Shown: one piece after another, positions 35,696 to 42,925 of the stretch | Layout of the letters: every line of letters begins with the position of its first letter | Numbering within the stretch: position 1 is the first letter of the stretch | Assembly: GCA_027578815.1 (NCBI GenBank) | Contig: JANBTH010000001.1 | Location: forward strand, 124,001-188,000 | Length of the DNA: 64,000 nt | Direction of reading: 5' to 3' | Source of the DNA: Coemansia sp. RSA 1804 | Taxonomy: Eukaryota; Kickxellomycota; Kickxellomycetes; Kickxellales; Kickxellaceae | Program-made: the position numbers and the translations under genes | The notes under the pieces: generated by a model | Databases searched by the model: none | What the model saw: only the letters and a program-made list of their open reading frames with translations | What the model was told of the DNA's origin: nothing

Positions 35696-37320
35696 TTACA
35701 GGAGGAGGCTCAGGACGTCGGCTAGCGAGACCACAGCCAGGGGCCGCTCGCGGGAATCGACGACCCAGGCGCGGCGACAGTTGATGCGCAGCATGCCGTA
35801 CATGATCTGGGCGACGGTGAAGGAGGGGAGGACGACGTAGGGGTCCATCCGCGGGGGGATGCGCAGGCCAAAGATGTAGGCGAGCACGGGCTTTCCCAGC
35901 AGCGCGATCGACTGCGTGGTGAGGCCGCGCAGCGAGGCGCCGGCGACCTCGGTGACCAGCCGCCCGGCGCCGTCGACCACGGGGAGCGCGCTGGCGCGGG
36001 CGTCCGACAGCTGCCTCAGCGCGTGGAGCGCCGAGTCGCGCACCGTGAGCTTCCTCGCTGGCAGACACAGGCGCTGCCGGCCCACGAGCTCGCCCACCGT
36101 GGTGTCCAGCACGCGGTGGCCCAGCTCGTGGTTGTGGTGCTGCAGGAAGCGGAGCACGTCGTACTGCGTCAGGCCGCACACCGCCCCGCGCGACAAGTGC
36201 CCGCCAGCCCCGCCGTCCGCGGCCTCGTCGTGCGCGCCGCCGCCGCCGCCGCCGCCGCTGCTGCTGCTGCCGCCCGGCGACGCCGAGAGCAGCGACGAGC
36301 ACCCGCTGTCCGCCGACGCCCGGCGCTTGCGGTGCGGAACCAGCTGCGCTCCGCTGCCGCCGCTCGCTGCGCCGGGGCCCACGCCGGTCACCAGCACGCG
36401 GTGCTGGCTGTGCTCCGCGAACAGCCGCAGAAGCGACTCCAGCGGCGCGCAGGCGGCGATCTCGCGTGGCGCGTGGGCGCGCGCGCCCACCACCTGCGCA
36501 ACCGGCGTCTGCAGCACCGTTGCGCCGCCCGACGCGTGGCCCGCGAGCAGCTGGAACTCGACCTCGTCGTCCAGGCCCTACAGCAAGAGGAATCATTGGG
36601 CAGGTCGTGGCACAATGCCAAAGCTTAGTTGCACTTGCCTGCGGCATGGCTCTCCTGGCTATTTGCTTTTTGGGGAACCCGGCTGCTGGTGCTGAGACAG
36701 CGCTGCTCAGCACACTGCGTGCTCCTGCAGCACGCAGGGCGCAAGAACAATGGAGGCCCACGCGACCAGCACAACGGAGCAACAAAGGGCGCACAATGCA
36801 AAAGTCGCTTTTCTTCAAAAACAAGTATTGCAGCCATCACTTCGCCTCGGGTCACACCACCGCCCGCCGTCTCCTGCAAAGAAAGAAGATCCCATCCCTC
36901 ACATGTTGCTGCTGAGCATGCTGGAGTGCGGGAAAAAGAAAGGGAGAGAGAGACGATGATGATGATGATGTGCTTTTGCTGCCGCCTCTCTCGCCACGCA
37001 AAAGGAGAACAGACCCAAGTGCATTCTGCTCCATGAGCTGCTTGCCATCAAAGAGCGCCAGAGCCACTTACCGGCGAGTTGACTATGTAGTCGCGGAGAT
37101 CGTAGACCGACACGATATCGACAAACGCGCCGCCGCCGCCGCCCGGCTTGGACTCCCCCGGGCACCCGAACACGGGGACGGACACGATGTCGAGTCTGTT
37201 CATCAGCGCCAGCGCGTCCTCGATGGTGTCGCTCTCTGCGACCGAGTGGTGCAGCGTCGCGCTTCCGCGGTAGTCGAGCACGTCGCGCACCGTGTACTTT
37301 CCAAGCGCCGGGACCTTCAT
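35696..37320 (-). CDS. Four-CBS-domain protein (SNF4/Sds23-like), two exons
   Basis: Exon 1 is 37320-37072 and exon 2 is 36577-35696. The 494-nt intron (37071-36578, GTAAGT..CTGTAG) is phase 0, and the protein has 376 residues. Four CBS repeats form two Bateman modules. The first reads YTVRDVLDYRGS..IEDALALMNRLDIVSVPVFG..VSVYDLRDYI. The second is interrupted by a Ser/Gly-rich insertion of about 45 residues before CGLTQYDVLRFLQHH. The third reads TVRDSALHALRQLSDARASA. The fourth reads FTVAQIMYGMLRINCRRAWV, with the last residues VVSLADVLSLLL. Such proteins bind adenine nucleotides and act as energy sensors (AMPK gamma/Snf4) or phosphatase modulators (Sds23). Nothing here tells which. Exon 2 is exceptionally GC-rich compared with neighbouring spacers. 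It is divergent from the gene at 37963. Confidence 0.8.
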
Positions 37321-37962
37321 GCTGTGTGTGCTTAGAATATACGGATGTAAGAAGACTCGTGAGGAGTAAATAGGAACGAATAGCTTACTAGCAAAATAGA
37401 AATGATATATTAGAAAATGGAATAAACGAGAGAAGGCAGTATATAGCAAGCCTTTCTTTCGTTCTCGGAGGGTTTTATAAAAGGGGGGGTGGGGATGACG
37501 CGAACGTCGGAAAAATTACGAAAAAAAAGAGTGGGAAAATCGCAATTGCAACTGGCGGTGGTGTGATCTCTCCTCTCTTTTTTCTTTCTTCCATACATCG
37601 CTGTCTCACGTGAGAAGTGGTGGCCGTTACAGGCGAGAGTCTAGGAGGCGGGGGGAGGGGGGGAGTAGGGGGGAAACAAGGAGTTGTTCTTCTGTCCTGC
37701 CCGCCCCAGAGCACAGAACATGATGATACGCATGCATGGCTGATTCTCTAGGCTCACGTTACCGCTCCCCGTAACATGGTACGTAAATGCCAGGTGAAGC
37801 CGGGGGGGGTTGTTTTGATGGGATGTTTTTTAATACAGAAACGCTGCTCCCATTCCACTCCACCTACCTCCCTTTTCGAGCCATGTAAAACCCTTGCCTA
37901 CTGCCACCGGACCCCCTGCCCTTTCTTTGATTTTGAACACGCCTGCAGCGCGACAGAACCAC
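37321..37962. promoter_or_regulatory. Divergent promoter between the CBS gene and the 37963 gene
   Basis: This 642-bp spacer must serve both genes. It contains a perfect E-box palindrome at 37605-37614, G-rich runs near 37650-37672, and pyrimidine-rich sequence toward 37963. A CCTGCAG just before the 37963 ATG could be a splice acceptor for an upstream leader intron, but no coding exon is visible. Confidence 0.5.
37605..37614. promoter_or_regulatory. CTCACGTGAG palindrome (E-box, bHLH site)
   Basis: A perfect 10-bp palindrome with the CACGTG core flanked by TC/GA, the context preferred by Cbf1-type bHLH factors in yeasts. It sits between two divergent genes, 285 bp from one start and 350 bp from the other. 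Binding is inferred. Confidence 0.5.
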
Positions 37963-38601
37963 ATGCAGAGGTGGAGCACCATTGCGCGGCCCTCGGGCGC
38001 CAAGGGACCGCGCCACCCGCCCCGCCGGCACCTGGCCACCGGCACGGTGTACATCAACGCCCTGCCGAACCGCATCACCAGCGCGGCCGAGATCCTGGCA
38101 ATCGCGCAGAAACACAGCATCGTCTACAGCGTGTGGACCAGGCCGGCCGATCTGCGAGCAACCAGCACTGCCGCGCGGCGCGTGGCCGTGCGGCTGGTCA
38201 CCGAGCGCATCCCGCCCACGGTGGCCGAGATATCCAGGCTGCCCGACCCGACCACGGAGGACGTCGCCGCGCTGACGGCCCAGCTGCTGGAGATATCCGG
38301 GGACATCGAGGCCCGGCTCAACGTCCCCTGCGTCCCCGTTGCCAGCGACCCGGGCATGTTCCAGAGCTCTGCGCGGGCCGCCCTGGGGCTCGGGCCGGAG
38401 ACGCGCACCTTCGATCTGGCGACCACCGACTCGCCCAACTACACGCGCGGACTGGTTGACGGGTACAGGAAAGGATTCAGGGCTGCGCGGCTGAAGAAGG
38501 AAAAGGACGATGTTTTGAGACTGTCTGCCGAGGCCGACGATGAGCTCGAGTTTCTCCTCGCTTATCTGTCCAGCCCATACAGCCGCAACAGAACCTTTTG
38601 A
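37963..38601 (+). CDS. Hypothetical protein with predicted mitochondrial presequence
   Basis: The ATG at 37963 gives 212 residues that I cannot assign to a family with certainty. The first 27 residues are Arg-rich with no acidic residue (MQRWSTIARPSGAKGPRHPP then RRHLATG), typical of a matrix presequence cleaved before TVYI. TVYINALPNRI resembles the first strand (RNP2) of an RRM fold, but no RNP1 motif is evident. The C-terminal half contains SPNYTRGLVDGYRKGFRAAR and a charged helix ending in LEFLLAYLSSPY. Composition is GC-rich, like its neighbours. A mitochondrial RNA-binding or ribosome-associated role is possible but only inference. The frame stays open upstream to 37894 without an ATG, so an upstream leader exon is not excluded. 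Confidence 0.65.
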   Translation: MQRWSTIARPSGAKGPRHPPRRHLATGTVYINALPNRITSAAEILAIAQKHSIVYSVWTRPADLRATSTAARRVAVRLVTERIPPTVAEISRLPDPTTEDVAALTAQLLEISGDIEARLNVPCVPVASDPGMFQSSARAALGLGPETRTFDLATTDSPNYTRGLVDGYRKGFRAARLKKEKDDVLRLSAEADDELEFLLAYLSSPYSRNRTF

Positions 38602-38857
38602 TAAAGCAACCCCAGTTCCATTCTGTTCTTTGTTCGTTTGCGGAAATGCCATTACAGACACTCCATTTAGTATCTAGATTAGCAGACGAAATGTCAAGAA
38701 GAAAGAAAGACGGGCGTAAGAAAAAAGCGGACATGGATATGTGGCAACCAGCCAGAGAAGGAGAGAAAGGGTGGGGGCGGCGGGAAACGCCGGGAGGAAC
38801 AATAATGAAAATAATAATTGCATCGAGCAAGCACGGGGCGTGTGCAACGAGGAGGAG

Positions 38858-40951
38858 CTATCCGATCCGTCTATTCGCAGGGACCAGCTTCCCGCCCGCA
38901 CCGCCGGCGTTCCCAGAAGAAGAGGAGGAGGAGGAGGAGGAGGAGGAGGATGATAATGAAGACGACGACGCCCTTGCAATAGCCACGGACGAGGCACCAG
39001 CACCCCGGCCACCGGGATCGGCAGCATCGGCGGACTCCATGCGCTCCTCCTCGTCCAGGGTGGCCGATATTCCGTACGACAGACACAGCGACACGCACGA
39101 GCAGAAGCAGCAGCACAGGGACAGCACGACGAACGCAGGCACAAGCACAAGCGCCATGCGCAGCGCCTGGGGCAGACTCAGCTTCCACACAAGCAAAGCC
39201 ACAAACGAGTACAGGAAAACGCAGGTGGTTGCAACGACGGCCACGTACGCGCCAAGGATGGCCCGCTCATTCTGCGCAACCTCGGCCTCGGTCGTGCCCA
39301 TCGCCTGCAGCCGCTTCCTGAGGAGGCAGAGCATCACCATCCACCGACCAAAGGGCAGATACGATGGGGCAAACACCAGCGCCCAGCTCCACGCCTGTGC
39401 TGTGCCCCGCGGATCCAGCTTGCTTGATATTAGAAGCGCCAGCGACACTCGGATTGCCGCCCACCAGTACGTGTCGGCTGCCATCACAAGGATGTGCTTC
39501 GGCGGCAGGACCAGAAGCCCCGGCTTGCCTTCCAAACCAGCACGCCCGCCACTACTGCTGCTGCTGCTGCTGCTGCTACTACTACCACCACCACCACCAC
39601 CACCACCACCACCACCATTGCTGTCCGATGCGGCCGCCGCCTGGCTGCGAATTGCCTGCTCTGCGGCCGAGCAGACAGTCTCGACCAGGCTCAGCGTGAG
39701 CAGAGCAAAGTGGATGGCCTCGAGACACAGCCACGGGGAGACGATACGCCATACCGACCAGCCCACATGGTTGTCTAGACGCAGCACAACGAGGATCTGG
39801 AAGGCAAACAGCAGGCCGAGATAAAGGACTGGCGCCGGAGTGGCCATGTGCCCAAGAAGAGCCATTACGCGGCCCCGTATCTGACGAAGACGCCGACGCT
39901 TCGCGCGGTATCTGTACTTCCTTGTCGCACTGCTACTCGCCGTCCTCTTTGGGTTGTCTCTGCGTTCAATGCCATTGTTGCCCTTGTTGTTGTTGTTGTT
40001 GTTGTTGTTGTTGCTGCTGCTGCTGCTGCTGCTGTTGTTTTGATTGCTGCTGGTATTGTTTGTTGCTGCTGCTGTTGTGGTTGATGATGCATGGGATGCA
40101 AGCAGCGGGGTTGTGTTTGTTGCTGGATGAGGACCATCGCCAGGGGCTGCAGCAGCAGACAATGGCCCACCCACACCCGATCCGTCTGTCTGCTGGAGCC
40201 GCGCATTGAGAGGGATGCCATCGACAGAGGCGCTGGCCGTAGTGGCTGTTGCGCCATACCCCGGCTCCGCCGGCATTTGACAATCGCCATCGTCGCCATC
40301 GTCGTCGTCGTCGGAGCCAACCAGGCTATCCGAGTCGCTGTCCTCGGCGGCCCGCTCAGCACCGTGCTCGCCGAACAGGGCGTGGCCCCTGGCGTAGAAC
40401 CAGGCAATTGCGGCCACAACGCCCAGGTCAACGGCCCACAGCGGCACAAACACAAGCGCGAACGGGAGGCGCGAGAGGTGGTCGACCCGGCGTGCCAGCA
40501 GCGCAAGGAACCCAATCACCAGGAGCGCGCCGGCCGCCGACGCAAACGCAAACGTGCTCAGCACGCTGGTGACCTGCGGATCCAGCAGCGCTCCGCCGAC
40601 CCGCCCGGCCATCCGCACGCCCATCTCGCCGTACCGGTCGTAGATCCTGCGCTTCCGGGCATCCGACAGGACGTCGTACGCATACTGGATCCGCACAAAC
40701 GCCTCGCCGCTGCTTCTGCTGCTGCCCTCGGTGTCGTTGCTGGTGCGCGATGTGCTGTTGTTTCTGTTTCTGTTTCTGTTTCTGTCCGGGTGGTGCACCA
40801 GCGCGAGTCGGCGGTACGCTCGCTTGATCTGGTTTGGCGATGCGCTGCGCTCCACGTCTAGCAGCGTGTAGAGCCCGGTGGTGTCGGGGCCCCGGTTAGC
40901 AGTGGTGGTGTGCAGCGTCCGCTCGGACTCTCTGTCGGATGCTGCTGGCAT
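38858..40951 (-). CDS. J-domain protein with TMEM185-like multispanning membrane region
   Basis: A single exon of 697 residues with its ATG at 40951. The J-domain covers about residues 26-107 (LYTLLDVERSASPNQIKRAY, HPD at 54-56, AYDVLSDARKRRIYDRYG). It lies at the N-terminus, so it should stimulate an Hsp70 from the cytosolic face. Two membrane segments follow (about 127-155 and 161-189), then a disordered Asp/Ser/Asn-rich stretch to about 350. The C-terminal half has several hydrophobic helices (starting APVLYLGLLFAFQILVVLRL) that resemble the TMEM185/FAM11A domain, including PSYLPFGRWMVMLCLL. Homopolymers of Asn, Gly (11) and Ser (11 and about 14 at the C-terminus) are encoded by trinucleotide runs. 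The loop after HPD is expanded by an Arg-Asn repeat. It probably resides in the ER or another endomembrane. The exact substrate is unknown. Confidence 0.82.
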   Translation of the reverse strand: MPAASDRESERTLHTTTANRGPDTTGLYTLLDVERSASPNQIKRAYRRLALVHHPDRNRNRNRNNSTSRTSNDTEGSSRSSGEAFVRIQYAYDVLSDARKRRIYDRYGEMGVRMAGRVGGALLDPQVTSVLSTFAFASAAGALLVIGFLALLARRVDHLSRLPFALVFVPLWAVDLGVVAAIAWFYARGHALFGEHGAERAAEDSDSDSLVGSDDDDDGDDGDCQMPAEPGYGATATTASASVDGIPLNARLQQTDGSGVGGPLSAAAAPGDGPHPATNTTPLLASHASSTTTAAATNNTSSNQNNSSSSSSSNNNNNNNNNKGNNGIERRDNPKRTASSSATRKYRYRAKRRRLRQIRGRVMALLGHMATPAPVLYLGLLFAFQILVVLRLDNHVGWSVWRIVSPWLCLEAIHFALLTLSLVETVCSAAEQAIRSQAAAASDSNGGGGGGGGGGGSSSSSSSSSSSGGRAGLEGKPGLLVLPPKHILVMAADTYWWAAIRVSLALLISSKLDPRGTAQAWSWALVFAPSYLPFGRWMVMLCLLRKRLQAMGTTEAEVAQNERAILGAYVAVVATTCVFLYSFVALLVWKLSLPQALRMALVLVPAFVVLSLCCCFCSCVSLCLSYGISATLDEEERMESADAADPGGRGAGASSVAIARASSSSLSSSSSSSSSSSSSGNAGGAGGKLVPANRRIG

Positions 40952-41234
40952 TGGCTGCTGGATATTATCTGCGTGCAGTTCTTTTATGCTTGGCGTTGAT
41001 GTATGTTCGTGTTGCTTTTATGGCATGAATATGAGAAAGAGAGCGAAAAGAAAGGTGTGGAGAGGACAAGGATGAATCCGTCGTTAGCTCATAATGGCAG
41101 GACAGGATGTCCAATGCTCAGCGTGGTCCGTTCGTGAAGAAGCAAAGTTGCGAGTATGGATGATGGTGTCTCGTAATTGACGTAAAAGAGAAAGGGTAAA
41201 GGAAAAAGCAAAGAAAGAAGGAAAGAGGGAGGGA

Positions 41235-41258
41235 GATGAAGATGAAGATGAAGATGAA
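41235..41258. repeat. (GATGAA)4 hexanucleotide repeat
   Basis: Four perfect copies in the upstream region of the J-protein gene. The repeat is non-coding and likely to be length-variable between strains. Confidence 0.85.
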
Positions 41259-41696
41259 GAGCAAGCAACCTAGATAGATGCTGGCGGGCGGGATAGCGTT
41301 TATGCAGGCAAGCCATGTGTGGGTTGATGGGGGAGGGAGTCGCTTCTTTTGGTGTTTCTGAAGCAGTATGTCTATCTTGTAACAGTGGTGTCCAATTCTC
41401 TTTCCAGCGCTTTTTGGATAGAGCGAGGCTGCTCGGAATGTGGCTGCAATCCACCCACTCCCTTCCCTCATTGCCGGGAACATCGTCGCTGCCGTCGTCG
41501 TCGCATCTCACGCACAGTGGCGAGCTGTACCAAGTAAGCAGAACCGCAGAACTGCCACACACTCCAAAACTCGCTGGGAAAAGGCGAGATGTTGCCCCTT
41601 TTTCGATTATCAGCCGTCTATTGCATTATGCAACAAGCAGACAGCCATAATGAACCACCCCGTTTCAGCAAAGAAAGCGCAGCCGTCACACAACAC

Positions 41697-41707
41697 TATA
41701 TAAAAGG
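41697..41707 (+). promoter_or_regulatory. Strong TATA motif TATATAAAAGG
   Basis: A textbook TATA sequence on the plus strand, in an otherwise unannotated spacer and more than 1.2 kb upstream of the next clear gene. It could drive the small frame at 41772 or a non-coding transcript, or be an upstream start for transcription factor 3. Confidence 0.4.
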
Positions 41708-41771
41708 CAGGAGGAACAAGCAGAATTGCGAATAAGAGGTGACCGCAGAGCAAGTCCCGCGCCAGATTATC

Positions 41772-42104
41772 ATGAGGAAAATAATAGCAAGCAATAAAAT
41801 GCACAAAATTGTCGTCAACTGCTGCAATTCACAGCAAACAAGGAAAAAAAAGCCATTCACAAGCAAATATCAAAACGAATATCACATCAATATTGCAGTC
41901 AATATTGCCAAAAAGGAAAATTTCAAAACGCCATTCCAGAAATACGAGATGCAGGCCAGATTTAAAGCCCGTTTCTCTTTTTGGAATTTAGTGCTTCACG
42001 AGTTTTGTACACATTTTTATCAGTACTCTAGATTCTACCCAACAGCAATTTCCAGACAGAAAATACCTCCTAAAGTTTATAATTGCAGACAGGTCTGGGA
42101 GTGA
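41772..42104 (+). CDS. Doubtful small ORF behind a TATA motif
   Basis: A 110-residue frame starting at an ATG 65 nt after the end of the TATA motif. The product begins MRKIIASNKMHKIVVNCCNS and is Lys/Asn/Phe-rich, without a recognisable domain or membrane segment. Its composition matches the surrounding AT-rich spacer rather than known genes. It is listed because of the promoter signal only, and a non-coding RNA is equally likely. Confidence 0.2.
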   Translation: MRKIIASNKMHKIVVNCCNSQQTRKKKPFTSKYQNEYHINIAVNIAKKENFKTPFQKYEMQARFKARFSFWNLVLHEFCTHFYQYSRFYPTAISRQKIPPKVYNCRQVWE

Positions 42105-42403
42105 AAAACTTCTTTGCCAACAAACGGTGCGATATATTCACTACAGAGGCCAGGAGGCTCTGATTTAGTCAGGAGGACAAAACATGTGCACTAGTGCAAC
42201 TTCCCACAGCCCCTGGGTTAACTGGCATTCCATCGGCTTTGAAGAAGATGATGAGCCCCGAATTACTGCGTTTTTGACACTTTGCCTGTTAAACGCTTCT
42301 CTCCACAGAATCTTTCAGGGTCCAAAGAAAATACGTAATCGGCTCAGCTCGCAAACCCCGTCGGCTCAGTGTCCTCTCATTTTCTTTACCCCAACTCGCT
42401 TCG

Positions 42404-42464
42404 GCCAATCACAGGCGCAATCGGAGACTGCAGGCAGTGGACGCAGGAGTGGACGGTGATTGGC
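42404..42464. promoter_or_regulatory. Inverted pair of CCAAT boxes upstream of transcription factor 3
   Basis: GCCAATCAC at 42404-42412 and its exact inverse GTGATTGGC at 42456-42464 lie 43 bp apart, about 0.5 kb before the start at 42926. CCAATCA is the site of the fungal HAP/NF-Y complex. The paired, inverted arrangement makes chance less likely. Confidence 0.55.
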
Positions 42465-42925
42465 TGCACCATGCATGCGCGGCAACTGTGCAAAGCACAG
42501 GCTGCAAAAAAAAATAAAGCAGCAAGCATTGCGGACAGACTTTTTTATTTTATTTTTTTCCACATCCTCCACTCGTCTGATACTTTTTTTTTCCGCCAGC
42601 TTGAAGAAAAAAAAGGAGGGGGGAGAATAAAGCTTGCCAAGCTTTTCTGTGATAACTTTTTATTTCCTTTGGCGTGTTTCGCTCGCTCCCAATTTCAATC
42701 GATGGAAAAGCCGGCGCTTCCCCCATGTCCCTTTTCCTCTCCCTCTTTTCCCTTTTGCTTCGGCCCCGAGAACCACACCGCCTTTATTCTCTATTCTTAA
42801 TCTCGCTAACAGAACAAGAACAAAATAAAAACGCCATATCTCTATCGCTTATTTTTTTTCCCACTGTTATATAACAACGACGTATTCCGGTGTTTCCCGC
42901 CATTTTTCCACCCGCCGTCATACCA

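Larger units (their letters stand above)
40952..42925. other. 2 kb divergent intergenic region with several promoter-like elements
   Basis: This region lies between the J-protein gene (minus) and transcription factor 3 (plus). It holds a (GATGAA)4 repeat at 41235-41258, a strong TATA motif at 41697-41707, an inverted pair of CCAAT boxes (42404-42412 and 42456-42464), and a pyrimidine-rich leader from about 42540 to 42880. One small open frame (41772-42104) lies behind the TATA motif. No other gene is supported. Confidence 0.55.

Noticed and set aside
38598..39824. 408-residue plus-strand open frame opposite the J-domain protein
   Set aside because: It is a shadow of the minus-strand gene. 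Its Glu and Pro runs are the antisense of the Ser and Gly codon repeats, and it has no domain.
42890..42925. Upstream start of transcription factor 3 at 42890
   Set aside because: The codon there is GTG. The first ATG in frame is at 42926.
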